Below are positions 1 to 8,657 of a stretch of DNA of 30,884 bases, one piece after another. This stretch comes from Flavobacteriales bacterium UBA7878 (lineage in GTDB: Bacteria > Bacteroidota > Bacteroidia > Flavobacteriales > Schleiferiaceae): NCBI GenBank assembly GCA_002501205.1, contig DLRW01000094.1:1-30884 (forward strand), read 5' to 3'. Position numbers and translations under genes: made by a program. How positions within the stretch are numbered: position 1 is the first letter of the stretch; every line of letters begins with the position of its first letter. The notes beneath the pieces were generated by a model, which saw only the letters and a program-made list of their open reading frames with translations, ran no database searches and was not told the DNA's origin.

Positions 1-1185
1 GGTGATGTTAAGGATGCCTCTTTGAAAGCTTCACCTTCATTGAATGGTGTGGTTATCGACAAGAAGCTCTTTGCCTTAGCGCGTAAAGACAAAAAGACTC
101 GTTTACAAGACAAGGAAGAGATCGAGAAATTGGATCAGGAATTCAATATGCAAGTTGAAGTACTGCGTCAGAAATTCCTCGAAAAACTTTCGATCCTGGT
201 TGCTGGTAAAACCAGTCAGGGTGTTGAAAACGATTTGAATGAAGTAGTAATTCCTAAAGGAACCAAGTTTACTCAGAAGATTCTGAACGGAATTGATGAC
301 TACACCCGTGTAACTGGTGGAGTTTGGACTACTGATTCTGATAAAAATGAGTTGATCGCAACCTTGTTGCACAACTTTAAAATTAAGTACAACGATTACC
401 TGGGTGCTTACAAGCGTCAGAAGTTTACCATTAGCGTGGGAGACGAATTACCTTCAGGTATCGTGAAAATGGCCAAAGTTTATATCGCTAAGAAGCGTAA
501 GCTGAAAGTAGGTGATAAGATGGCAGGTCGTCACGGTAACAAGGGTATTGTAGCACGTATTGTACGTCAAGAGGATATGCCGTTCCTCGAAGACGGTACT
601 CCGGTAGATATCGTACTGAATCCATTGGGTGTACCTTCACGGATGAACATCGGTCAGATTTATGAGACCGTATTAGGATGGGCCGGAAAACGCTTGGGTC
701 GCAAATTTGCCACTCCGATTTTCGATGGTGCTAGCTTAGACGAGATCAATAAATACACTGATGAGGCTGGAGTACCACGCTTCGGACATACCCACCTTTA
801 TGATGGTGGTACCGGAGAGCGTTTCCACCAGGCTGCTACCGTAGGGGTGATCTATATGATCAAATTAGGTCACATGATCGACGACAAAATGCACGCTCGT
901 TCTATTGGACCTTACTCCCTCATTACACAACAGCCATTGGGTGGTAAAGCTCAGTTTGGAGGTCAGCGTTTCGGAGAAATGGAGGTTTGGGCACTTGAGG
1001 CCTTCGGTGCTTCCAATATCCTGCGCGAGATCCTAACTGTTAAGTCGGACGACGTTGTTGGACGTGCCAAGACTTACGAAACCATCGTTCGTGGTGATGC
1101 AATGCCAGAGCCCGGAATTCCGGAGTCTTTCAATGTATTGTTGCATGAACTGAATGGATTGGGACTGAAAGTTACCCTCGATTAA
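1..1185 (+). CDS. rpoB: RNA polymerase beta subunit, C-terminal part (5' end outside window)
   Basis: Catalytic beta subunit of DNA-directed RNA polymerase. The frame is open from base 1 (G-D-V-K-D...), so the gene starts upstream; about 394 C-terminal residues are present. The hallmark GDKMAGRHGNKG motif lies at about 511-546, and the C-terminal block with HARSIGPYSLITQQPLGGKA and FGEMEVWALEAFGA at about 892-1011 contacts the beta' subunit and the template in known structures. The stop codon TAA is followed 25 bases later by rpoC, the usual rpoBC order, with no terminator between them. The first ATG-like or TTG codons inside the fragment are internal and not starts. Identification is secure from motifs alone. 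Confidence 0.98.
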   Translation, partial: GDVKDASLKASPSLNGVVIDKKLFALARKDKKTRLQDKEEIEKLDQEFNMQVEVLRQKFLEKLSILVAGKTSQGVENDLNEVVIPKGTKFTQKILNGIDDYTRVTGGVWTTDSDKNELIATLLHNFKIKYNDYLGAYKRQKFTISVGDELPSGIVKMAKVYIAKKRKLKVGDKMAGRHGNKGIVARIVRQEDMPFLEDGTPVDIVLNPLGVPSRMNIGQIYETVLGWAGKRLGRKFATPIFDGASLDEINKYTDEAGVPRFGHTHLYDGGTGERFHQAATVGVIYMIKLGHMIDDKMHARSIGPYSLITQQPLGGKAQFGGQRFGEMEVWALEAFGASNILREILTVKSDDVVGRAKTYETIVRGDAMPEPGIPESFNVLLHELNGLGLKVTLD

Positions 1186-1210
1186 TTAGTACGAATTTAA
1201 TTCCTGGAAG

Positions 1211-4200
1211 ATGTCATTGAGGAAAAACGATAAAAGCACATTCAACTCCGCCTTTAAGAGCATTACCATCAGCTTGGCTTCGCCCGAGTACTTGTTGGAG
1301 CGTTCTTTCGGGGAGGTGCTCAAACCTGAAACCATTAACTATCGTACGCACAAACCAGAGCGCGATGGTCTTTTCTGTGAGCGTATTTTCGGTCCGGTAA
1401 AAGATTATGAATGTGCTTGTGGTAAGTACAAGCGTATTCGATATAAAGGAATCGTTTGTGATCGTTGCGGTGTGGAAGTTACCGAGAAAAAGGTACGTCG
1501 CGAGCGCGTAGGTCACATCAATTTGGTAGTACCGGTAGCACATATCTGGTACTTCAAATCATTACCTAACAAAATCGGTTATCTCCTCGGCTTGCCTACC
1601 AAGAAGTTGGAGATGATCATCTACTACGAGCGTTATGTAGTTATCCAAGCTGGTAACGCCACTAAGGAAGATGGTAGCCCCATGACTTACATGGAATTCC
1701 TTACTGAAGAGGAATACCTGGATGCATTGGAGCGTCTTCCGGTAGAAAACCAATATTTGGAAGATAGTGATCCCAATAAATTCATCGCCAAAATGGGTGG
1801 TGAAGCCTTGATCGACTTATTAAGTCGTTTGGATTTGGATTCACTTTCATACCAATTACGGAATAAAGCTAATACTGAAACTTCTCAGCAACGTAAGCAA
1901 GAAGCTTTAAAACGTCTGGTAGTTGTAGAAGCTTTCCGTGATGCCAATACCCGTATTGAGAACCGTCCAGAGTGGATGGTAGTGAAAGTGGTTCCGGTAA
2001 TTCCACCAGAATTACGTCCATTAGTTCCATTGGATGGTGGTCGTTTCGCTACTTCGGACTTGAACGACTTATACCGTCGGGTAATTATCCGTAACAACCG
2101 TTTGAAGCGCTTGATGGAGATTAAAGCTCCTGAAGTGATTCTTCGTAATGAGAAACGGATGTTGCAAGAGGCTGTAGATTCACTTTTCGACAACACGCGT
2201 AAAGCATCTGCAGTTAAAACGGATAACAACCGTGCCTTGAAATCTCTTTCGGATTCATTAAAAGGTAAGCAAGGTCGTTTCCGTCAGAACTTACTTGGTA
2301 AACGTGTGGATTACTCCGCTCGTTCGGTTATCGTTGTAGGTCCTGAAATGAAATTGCATGAATGTGGTCTTCCAAAAGATATGGCCGCAGAACTGTATAA
2401 GCCATTTATCGTTCGTAAGCTGATTGAGCGCGGTATTGTAAAAACTGTAAAATCAGCCAAGAAGATCATCGACAAGCGCGAGCCAGTTGTATGGGATATT
2501 TTGGAGAACGTAATGAAAGGTCATCCGGTATTATTAAACCGGGCCCCAACTCTTCACCGTCTAGGTATCCAGGCTTTCCAGCCTAAGATGATTGAGGGTA
2601 AGGCTATTCAATTACACCCCTTAGCCTGTACCGCATTTAACGCGGATTTCGATGGTGACCAGATGGCAGTTCACTTACCTTTAGGTTCAGCAGCTGTTTT
2701 GGAAGCGCAAATGTTAATGCTGGCTTCTCACAACATCTTGAACCCGGCAAACGGATCTCCGATTACCGTACCTTCTCAAGACATGGTTTTGGGTCTGTAC
2801 TATATGACCAAGATGCGTGTAAGTGATGAAACCCTTAAGGTTAAAGGTGAAGGTCTAACTTTCTACTCGGCTGAAGAAGCGGAAATCGCTTTCAACGAAG
2901 GTCGCGTAGAATTGAACGCTAAGGTTCGCGTTCGTGCTCGTGTAGAAGAGGACGGCGAATTGAAATACAAAGTGATTGAAACCTCTTTCGGTCGTATCCT
3001 TTTCAATAAAGTGGTACCTGAAAATGTAGGTTACATCAACGAAGTATTAACCAAGAAAGCTTTACGCGGAATTATTTCCGATATCCTGAAAGCAACTGAC
3101 GTGCCTACCACAGCAGACTTCCTGGATAACATTAAGCAACTTGGATTTATGACTGCCTTCCGTGGTGGTTTGTCCTTCTCCTTAGGTGATATCATTATCC
3201 CACAAGAGAAAGACGAGCTGGTTAGCAATGCAGAATCTCAGATTGAAGAGATCTTAGGATCTTATAATATGGGTCTTATTACCAACAACGAACGTTACAA
3301 TCAGGTAATTGACGTATGGACCAACACCAATGCTCGTTTAACTGAGCGTGCCATGCACTACCTGTCTTCGGATCGTCAAGGTTTTAACCCAATCTACATG
3401 ATGCTCGACTCCGGTGCACGGGGATCTAAAGAGCAGATTCGTCAGCTTTCCGGTATGCGTGGCCTGATGGCTAAACCTCAGAAATCTGGTTCCTCAGGTG
3501 GTGAGATTATCGAGAACCCGATTATTGCGAACTTTAAAGAAGGTTTGTCAATTCTCGAGTACTTTATTTCTACTCACGGTGCTCGAAAAGGTTTGGCAGA
3601 TACCGCATTGAAAACTGCGGATGCAGGTTACCTAACTCGTCGTTTGGTAGACGTAGCTCAGGACGTGATTATCACCGAAGAGGATTGCGAAACCTTACGA
3701 GGATTAGAAGTAACTGCCTTGAAGAAAAACGAGGAGGTTGTAGAACCATTATTCGATCGTATCATCGGTCGTACTTCTTTACACGATGTGGTAGATCCTA
3801 TCAGCAACGAAGTGTATGTGAAGTCTGGTGACATGATTTCGGAAGATGAAGCTCGTCGTATCGAAGAGTCTGCTATTCAAATGGTAGAAGTACGTTCTGC
3901 ACTTACTTGTGAGAGCAAGCGCGGTATTTGTGCCAAATGTTATGGTAGAAACTTAGCGACCGGTAAGAAAGTTCAAATGGGTGAGGCTGTAGGTGTAATT
4001 GCTGCGCAGTCTATTGGAGAACCAGGAACACAGCTTACTCTGCGTACTTTCCACGTAGGGGGTACTGCGGGTAACGTTTCGGAGGAATCTTCAATCAAAG
4101 CCAAATTTGATGGTACTGTAGTTCTGGAAGATGTTCGTACTGTAAAAGGTGAGGACAACGAAGGAAACCCTGTGGATATCGTAATTGGTCGTACCGGTGA

Positions 4201-5521
4201 ATTCCGCTTGGTAGACAATAAAACTGGTATCAACTTGATGACAAGTAATGTGCCTTACGGCTCATTCTTGTACAGACAAGACGGAGATAAATTAAGCAAG
4301 GGCGATGTGGTATGCCAATGGGATCCATTTAACGCGGTTATTATCTCTGAGATGTCGGGTACTATTAAGTTCGCTGACATTGAACAAGGCTTTACTTACC
4401 GAGTAGAGATCGATGAGCAAACTGGTTTCATGGAGAAAGTAATCTCCGAAACCCGTAATAAGAAAATGATTCCAACTATTGCCATTCTTGACAAAGAAGG
4501 TAAAGAGTTGAAGCATTATACCCTACCTGTAGGAGCCCACATTATTGTGGAAGATGGCGATAGCATCAAATCGGGTAAAACCTTGGTTAAGATTCCACGT
4601 AAATCTGCAAAAGCAGGTGATATTACCGGTGGTCTGCCACGCGTAACCGAGTTGTTCGAAGCACGTAACCCATCTAACCCTGCAGTGGTATCTGAGATTG
4701 ATGGTGTGGTATCTTATGGTAAAATCAAGCGTGGTAACCGCGAGATTATCGTAGAGAGCCGTACTGGTGAATTGAAGAAGTATCTGATCAACTTAAGTAA
4801 GCAGATTCTGGTACAGGAGAATGATTATGTTCGTGCGGGTATGCCACTTTCAGAAGGGGCAATTACTCCGGCCGACATCCTCGCTATCCAGGGACCAAAT
4901 CGTGTTCAGGAATACCTGGTGAATGAAATTCAAGAGGTATACCGCTTACAGGGTGTGAAGATTAACGATAAACACTTCGAAACTATCGTTCGTCAGATGA
5001 TGCGTAAGGTGGATATCCAAGATCCGGGTGATACCCTGTTCTTGGAGAAAAGCCTGGTACACAAGAATGACTTTATCGAGCAAAACGACTGGATCTTCGA
5101 TAAGAAGGTAGTAGTTGAAGCGGGTGATTCTGAAACCTTACAAGCAGGTCAGATTATTACCGCTCGTCGTTTACGTGATGAGAACTCATTATTGCGTCGT
5201 GCCGACAAGCAATTGGTAGAAGCGCGTGATGCTAATCCAGCTACCGCTAAACCCGTATTGCAAGGTATTACCCGTGCGTCTCTGCAAACGAAGAGCTTTA
5301 TCTCTGCTGCTTCCTTCCAGGAAACCACTAAGGTTCTGAATGAAGCTGCAGTGAACGGTAAGCGTGACTTCCTTGAAGGTCTGAAGGAAAATGTGATCGT
5401 AGGTCATAAGATTCCTGCCGGTACCGGTATGAAGGAGTACGAGCGTATTATCGTAGGCTCTAAAGAAGAGTATGAGAAATTGAAGTCCATCCAGGATTTG
5501 AACGTAGAAGAAAAGGTTTAA
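1211..5521 (+). CDS. rpoC: RNA polymerase beta' subunit
   Basis: Complete 1436-residue beta' subunit of RNA polymerase. The N-terminal zinc site is visible as C68, C70, C83 and C86. The catalytic magnesium loop NADFDGD spans residues 477-483. The second zinc site comprises C826 with C900, C907 and C910. The bridge-helix/trigger-loop block QSIGEPGTQLTLRTFHVGGT begins at residue 933. The start ATG is placed 25 bases after rpoB and gives the conserved family N-terminus (SPEYLLERSFGEV). The length is in the normal range for Bacteroidota and no large lineage insertion stands out. It is co-transcribed with rpoB and followed 3 bases later by a DUF3467 gene. Confidence 0.99.
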   Translation: MSLRKNDKSTFNSAFKSITISLASPEYLLERSFGEVLKPETINYRTHKPERDGLFCERIFGPVKDYECACGKYKRIRYKGIVCDRCGVEVTEKKVRRERVGHINLVVPVAHIWYFKSLPNKIGYLLGLPTKKLEMIIYYERYVVIQAGNATKEDGSPMTYMEFLTEEEYLDALERLPVENQYLEDSDPNKFIAKMGGEALIDLLSRLDLDSLSYQLRNKANTETSQQRKQEALKRLVVVEAFRDANTRIENRPEWMVVKVVPVIPPELRPLVPLDGGRFATSDLNDLYRRVIIRNNRLKRLMEIKAPEVILRNEKRMLQEAVDSLFDNTRKASAVKTDNNRALKSLSDSLKGKQGRFRQNLLGKRVDYSARSVIVVGPEMKLHECGLPKDMAAELYKPFIVRKLIERGIVKTVKSAKKIIDKREPVVWDILENVMKGHPVLLNRAPTLHRLGIQAFQPKMIEGKAIQLHPLACTAFNADFDGDQMAVHLPLGSAAVLEAQMLMLASHNILNPANGSPITVPSQDMVLGLYYMTKMRVSDETLKVKGEGLTFYSAEEAEIAFNEGRVELNAKVRVRARVEEDGELKYKVIETSFGRILFNKVVPENVGYINEVLTKKALRGIISDILKATDVPTTADFLDNIKQLGFMTAFRGGLSFSLGDIIIPQEKDELVSNAESQIEEILGSYNMGLITNNERYNQVIDVWTNTNARLTERAMHYLSSDRQGFNPIYMMLDSGARGSKEQIRQLSGMRGLMAKPQKSGSSGGEIIENPIIANFKEGLSILEYFISTHGARKGLADTALKTADAGYLTRRLVDVAQDVIITEEDCETLRGLEVTALKKNEEVVEPLFDRIIGRTSLHDVVDPISNEVYVKSGDMISEDEARRIEESAIQMVEVRSALTCESKRGICAKCYGRNLATGKKVQMGEAVGVIAAQSIGEPGTQLTLRTFHVGGTAGNVSEESSIKAKFDGTVVLEDVRTVKGEDNEGNPVDIVIGRTGEFRLVDNKTGINLMTSNVPYGSFLYRQDGDKLSKGDVVCQWDPFNAVIISEMSGTIKFADIEQGFTYRVEIDEQTGFMEKVISETRNKKMIPTIAILDKEGKELKHYTLPVGAHIIVEDGDSIKSGKTLVKIPRKSAKAGDITGGLPRVTELFEARNPSNPAVVSEIDGVVSYGKIKRGNREIIVESRTGELKKYLINLSKQILVQENDYVRAGMPLSEGAITPADILAIQGPNRVQEYLVNEIQEVYRLQGVKINDKHFETIVRQMMRKVDIQDPGDTLFLEKSLVHKNDFIEQNDWIFDKKVVVEAGDSETLQAGQIITARRLRDENSLLRRADKQLVEARDANPATAKPVLQGITRASLQTKSFISAASFQETTKVLNEAAVNGKRDFLEGLKENVIVGHKIPAGTGMKEYERIIVGSKEEYEKLKSIQDLNVEEKV

Positions 5522-5524
5522 ATC

Positions 5525-5863
5525 ATGGCTGAGGATTCTAATAAAGCTTCAATGCAAGCTCAAGCCCAGGAAGGGCAAATTAATGTGGAATTGAGTGAAG
5601 AGATCGCGGAAGGACAGTATTCCAACCTGGCGATTATAAATCACTCGCCCAGTGAGTTCGTAGTAGATTTTATCCGGGTTATGCCTGGTGTGCCTAAAGC
5701 AAAAGTGAAGTCGCGGGTAGTACTAACTCCCCAACATGCAAAGCGATTATTACGTGCCTTAGGCGATAATATCGCGCGCTACGAAGCCCAACACGGAGAA
5801 ATTCGTGATATGGAATCACAGGCTTTCCCCATGAATTTTGGAGGACCTCAAGGACAAGCCTAG
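5525..5863 (+). CDS. DUF3467 family protein, downstream of rpoC
   Basis: Small soluble protein of 112 residues. After a Gln/Ala-rich N-terminus (about 1-20) it has the DUF3467 pattern: INVELSEEIAEGQYSNLAII, a FVVDFIRVMPGVPKAKVKSR stretch and a helix LTPQHAKRLLRALGDNI. There is no signal peptide or membrane segment. The family is found widely beside rpoC in Bacteroidota, but to my knowledge its biochemical function is not established. The gene starts 3 bases after the rpoC stop, so it must share the rpoBC transcript, and it is the last gene before a strong terminator. A role connected with transcription is an inference from position only. Confidence 0.88.
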   Translation: MAEDSNKASMQAQAQEGQINVELSEEIAEGQYSNLAIINHSPSEFVVDFIRVMPGVPKAKVKSRVVLTPQHAKRLLRALGDNIARYEAQHGEIRDMESQAFPMNFGGPQGQA

Positions 5864-5892
5864 TTCGGATTAACCGAAACAGGAATAGAACT

Positions 5893-5923
5893 AAAAAGCC
5901 CGACCAACAGGTCGGGCTTTTTT
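5893..5923. terminator. Bidirectional intrinsic terminator between rpoBC operon and M56 gene
   Basis: An 8-bp GC-rich stem, GCCCGACC (5898-5905) and GGTCGGGC (5910-5917), closes an AACA loop. It is flanked by five A residues on the left and six T residues on the right. Read on + it ends the rpoB-rpoC-DUF3467 transcript. Read on - it also ends in a T run and serves the convergent M56 gene, which stops at 5950. Confidence 0.93.
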
Positions 5924-5949
5924 GATTGTAAGATGTTAAGACATCCGGT

Positions 5950-7251
5950 TCATTTCAATTTCAACTGAATAGGAATGATCATTTTTAAGCGTACAGCCTC
6001 CTGATCTTTTTTAGCCGGGGCGGTAAAGCTTGGAATACTTGCCACCAGAGATTTAGCTTGTGTTTCAGCTTGTTCTCGAGCGGTTTCTTCAGCTTCGGAA
6101 CTGGTGCTTAGGCTACGTACGATCTCTACTTCGCTGATGCTTCCATTTTTCTCAATAACAAAGGCTACATAAATATTGCCTTCTAAGCCTTCCGATTTGG
6201 CTAATTCAGGGTAACTGAAGTTGTTAATGATATGCTCGGAAATACTTTGAAAAACGCAGGCTTTGCGATCTTCAGCACTGGAGGCTTCACTACAGCTGCC
6301 AGCGATGGGCAATTCATCAACCTCGGCCAGGTCTAAACTCTTTTCTTCTACTTTGGTAACTACTGCGGTGTTGGAGTCATCGGTTTTATTACAAGCGAAA
6401 AGACTCATACTAATGGCCATAGGGATAAGGAGCGTGTATAAAGCTTTACGCCAGGGCTGACTTTGATTTGAATACATCATGGTAATTCGGGATTTAATTA
6501 AGGATGAATTAAAAAAGGGACTGGGAGCGAGGGCCTTTTCCGGAAATTTAAGGTCGGCACCCAGGGTGCTGCGGAGCAGCGTATGCGCATAATCTTCAAT
6601 ATTTTGATTTTGAATGAGGTTGGCATCCACTTCATATTCATGCACCTGGCGCAGTTCTCGGGCCATAGCATGCAAAAAGGGGTCGAACCACAAAAGGGTA
6701 TTAAGGATTTTGTAGTAGATACGGTCCCAAACATGGGCCATCTTCTGATGTCGGATTTCATGTTCGATAAGCAAATGCAAGTCCTCTCGATCTTTAAAGG
6801 AGAGCGGAAGAAAAATATAAGGACCAAAGCAAAAGGCAGAGGAAATGGCGGAAGTCCAATACAGTTTATAGGATTCTTTATGCTGCACTTCAGAGGCTTT
6901 TAAGATGCGCCGTAATTGGAATAAGCCCGAGGCAAAATAGACCAGAGATAAACTGATACCTAAAATATATATGAGGGTCCAGGTGGGAGGGATTTGGATT
7001 TGCGCTGCTTCTTGAAGATTTATCCTCTGACCTTCAATTTGGATTTCGGGTAACTGCCAAACCGGAAGATTTTCCGGACTCAGGTTCAAACTGAAATTTG
7101 GGGCAATTAAGGCGATTGCCAAGGCGGTTATTGGGAGGACCAGCAATAAGATTCGATTAAGCCGGTGAAAGCTTAAGCGGGCAAAAAGCAGTCGATAGAG
7201 GAGGTAAAAAAGACCACTAAAGAGCAGGTAATATAGAATGCTGAGAATCAT
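5950..7251 (-). CDS. M56 family (BlaR1/MecR1-like) membrane metallopeptidase with C-terminal TonB domain
   Basis: Membrane-bound zinc peptidase of 433 residues. Predicted membrane segments lie at about 2-22, 34-51, 92-112 and 269-287. The zinc motif is H164-E-I-R-H168, followed by the M56 pattern EYEVDA at 205-210. The C-terminus (about 345-430) is a TonB-C-like domain (GNIYVAFVIEKNGSISEVEI) in place of the beta-lactam sensor of BlaR1. C320 and C332 could form a disulfide. The last membrane segment ends in LFAC-N (C287), resembling an internal lipobox. The start overlaps the stop of the upstream repressor gene by four bases (ATGA), the usual BlaI/M56 pairing, so it is expected to act by cleaving or inactivating that repressor. 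The inducing signal is unknown; a cell-envelope cue is inferred. Confidence 0.87.
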   Translation of the reverse strand: MILSILYYLLFSGLFYLLYRLLFARLSFHRLNRILLLVLPITALAIALIAPNFSLNLSPENLPVWQLPEIQIEGQRINLQEAAQIQIPPTWTLIYILGISLSLVYFASGLFQLRRILKASEVQHKESYKLYWTSAISSAFCFGPYIFLPLSFKDREDLHLLIEHEIRHQKMAHVWDRIYYKILNTLLWFDPFLHAMARELRQVHEYEVDANLIQNQNIEDYAHTLLRSTLGADLKFPEKALAPSPFFNSSLIKSRITMMYSNQSQPWRKALYTLLIPMAISMSLFACNKTDDSNTAVVTKVEEKSLDLAEVDELPIAGSCSEASSAEDRKACVFQSISEHIINNFSYPELAKSEGLEGNIYVAFVIEKNGSISEVEIVRSLSTSSEAEETAREQAETQAKSLVASIPSFTAPAKKDQEAVRLKMIIPIQLKLK

Positions 7252-7622
7252 GATTGCTTGCGATTTTTCTCAATGATCTTGAGAATATCATCCAGTTCAT
7301 TGGTGTCCAGCTTCTCCTTTTCCACAAAGAAGCTTACCATTTTACTGAGGCTTCCGCCGAAATAGGACTTCATGAGTTTATTCATGGAGAACTTTTGATA
7401 TTCTTCCTTACTGATTAGAGGGAAGTATTGATAGCCTCTGCCTTGGGGGCGATGGTCTACAAAGCCTTTTTGCTCCAGAATGCGCACGATGGTAGAAACA
7501 GTATTGACAGCGGGTTTGGGTATATCCATTTCTGCAATGATTTCCTTTACGCTGGCGGCTTCGAGTTGCCATAAGAAATGCATGATTTCTTCTTCCGCTT
7601 TAGTTAGTTCTTTTAAAGTCAT
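7248..7622 (-). CDS. BlaI/MecI/CopY-family transcriptional repressor
   Basis: Winged-helix repressor of 124 residues. The N-terminus MTLKELTKAEEEIMHFLWQ and the recognition region KPAVNTVSTIVRILEQKGFV, then the wing HRPQGRGYQYFPLIS, are typical of BlaI/MecI. The C-terminal helices (FFVEKEKLDTNELDDILKII) match the dimerisation and cleavage region. I place the start at the ATG at 7622. A longer open frame reaches 7778, but it would translate the operator-like repeats and a GC-rich non-coding stretch into a sequence unlike the family. The stop overlaps the M56 start by four bases, so the two are co-transcribed. Autoregulation is likely because two inverted repeats lie 22-55 bases upstream. Confidence 0.93.
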   Translation of the reverse strand: MTLKELTKAEEEIMHFLWQLEAASVKEIIAEMDIPKPAVNTVSTIVRILEQKGFVDHRPQGRGYQYFPLISKEEYQKFSMNKLMKSYFGGSLSKMVSFFVEKEKLDTNELDDILKIIEKNRKQS

Positions 7623-7643
7623 GCTCACAATTTGATACAAATA

Positions 7644-7677
7644 AACTAAAAATATAGTTGAAACTAAAACTTTAGTT
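7644..7677. promoter_or_regulatory. Twin operator-like inverted repeats upstream of the BlaI/M56 pair
   Basis: Two copies of AACTA-N6-TAGTT occur in tandem: AACTA 7644-7648 with TAGTT 7655-7659, and AACTA 7662-7666 with TAGTT 7673-7677. Their centres are 18 bases apart, close to two DNA turns. BlaI/MecI dimers bind short inverted repeats of this kind near their own promoter. A weak -7-like element (TTTATTTG on the minus strand, 7638-7645) touches the first copy. Binding is inferred. Confidence 0.7.
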
Positions 7678-7691
7678 GAAAAAAGATGATT

Positions 7692-7817
7692 TTGCGGCCG
7701 GGATAGGAGCGAAAAACTCGGAGGGCAGGGGCTGTAGCAGACGCGGGATGAGGAGCCGTACAGAGGGAGGCCCCGCAAGACCTGGCGGATGCCAGCAAGG
7801 GACCGAGGATTTGGAGT
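7692..7817. other. GC-rich structured non-coding element (candidate repeat or small RNA)
   Basis: Between the BlaI operators and the terminator at 7837 there is no convincing gene. By hand count about two thirds of the bases from 7694 to 7800 are G or C, far above the flanks. Possible helices: CTCGG 7717-7721 with CCGAG 7803-7807 enclosing GCGGG 7743-7747 with CCCGC 7772-7776, and a hairpin CTGGC 7782-7786 / GCCAG 7791-7795 with loop GGAT. It resembles, from memory only, GC-rich intergenic repeats containing GGATAGGAGCG that occur in Bacteroidota genomes. Strand and function are unknown. Confidence 0.45.
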
Positions 7818-7836
7818 AAATAGCCCACAAGCCGCC

Positions 7837-7866
7837 CAAAAAAAAAGCCACCCCTAAGGATGGCTT
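7837..7866 (-). terminator. Intrinsic terminator downstream of the YugP-type peptidase gene
   Basis: On the minus strand AAGCCATCC (7866-7858) pairs with GGGTGGCTT (7853-7845) in a 9-bp stem containing one G-T pair, with a TTAG loop, and a T run follows. It lies 20 bases past the stop of the gene at 7887-8573. Confidence 0.88.
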
Positions 7867-7886
7867 ATAAATAGGATTAATAAGAC

Positions 7887-8573
7887 TTAATCATCACCCC
7901 CTAAAAAGGAGAGGTAATAGGCCAATTGAGTAATTGAAGCCAAGGCTCCCACCACATAGGTGTTGGCAGCAGAGTTTAAGGCATCTTTCGCCATGGCATG
8001 TTCTCCATGACCGGTTATTCCTTTTTGCTGCATCCAGGCCAAAGCTCGATTGCTGGCGTCGTATTCTACCGGTAAGGTTACTACACTAAATAAGGTGATA
8101 GTGGCTTGCAGGGCAATCATGGTGTAGATAACATATTCGAAGGGGAACATATTAACCACAAAGGCTCCCAGGAGCATAGCAAGGAATATGTATTGCATAA
8201 TTCGAGAGCTGAAGCTAACAATGGGAACCATGGCAGATCGAAAGCTTAACCAGCTGTATGCTTTTGCATGTTGAACGGCATGGCCAACCTCATGAGCCGC
8301 TACCGCTGCAGCTGCCACTGAGCGTTGATCGTAAACCCAATCACTAAGATTTACCGTTTTGTTTTTGGGATTGTAATGGTCGGTTAGCTGACCGGGGGTG
8401 GAGATCACCTGAACATCATAGATGCCGTGATCATGGAGCATTTTTTCAGCGATTTCTTTACCACTGAGGCCATTGTGTAAGCTGATTTGGCTGTATTTCT
8501 GAAATTTAGCTTTGAGGCGGTTTTGCACCAGAAAGCCGATAAACATGAAGCCAATTATTATAATCCAGTACAT
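7887..8573 (-). CDS. YugP-type membrane zinc metallopeptidase
   Basis: Membrane protein of 228 residues with the zinc peptidase signature H94-E-V-G-H98 inside AAVAAHEVGHAVQHA. An N-terminal membrane anchor lies at 2-16, and further hydrophobic segments at about 113-135, 140-165 and 205-223. The stretch QVISTPGQLTDHYNPKNKTV just before the motif and LPVEYDASNRAL after it are characteristic of the YugP/Zn-peptidase-2 family (PF04298), whose substrate is not established. The length (about 225-230) is normal. The gene is monocistronic: it has its own terminator and is divergent from surE across 84 bases. The C-terminus ends in FLGGDD. Confidence 0.9.
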   Translation of the reverse strand: MYWIIIIGFMFIGFLVQNRLKAKFQKYSQISLHNGLSGKEIAEKMLHDHGIYDVQVISTPGQLTDHYNPKNKTVNLSDWVYDQRSVAAAAVAAHEVGHAVQHAKAYSWLSFRSAMVPIVSFSSRIMQYIFLAMLLGAFVVNMFPFEYVIYTMIALQATITLFSVVTLPVEYDASNRALAWMQQKGITGHGEHAMAKDALNSAANTYVVGALASITQLAYYLSFLGGDD

Positions 8574-8657
8574 TTTAGTTCAATTTATAGGAGCTTAATG
8601 AGCAAAGCCTATGCCCGGTTTAATGAATAGTAATAGCTTTGGGTATAATTTGAAGAA

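Noticed and set aside
5864..5878. Short hairpin TTCGG-ATTAA-CCGAA after the DUF3467 gene
   Set aside because: Only five base pairs, no T run, and the strong terminator is 15 bases further on.
6583..6903. 106-residue + strand frame inside the M56 gene
   Set aside because: A shadow of the minus-strand M56 reading frame, which has the HEIRH motif and a consistent domain order.
7623..7778. N-terminal extension of the BlaI-type gene to the ATG at 7778
   Set aside because: It would translate the twin operators and the GC-rich element; the encoded 52 residues do not resemble BlaI/MecI proteins, whose N-terminus matches the ATG at 7622.
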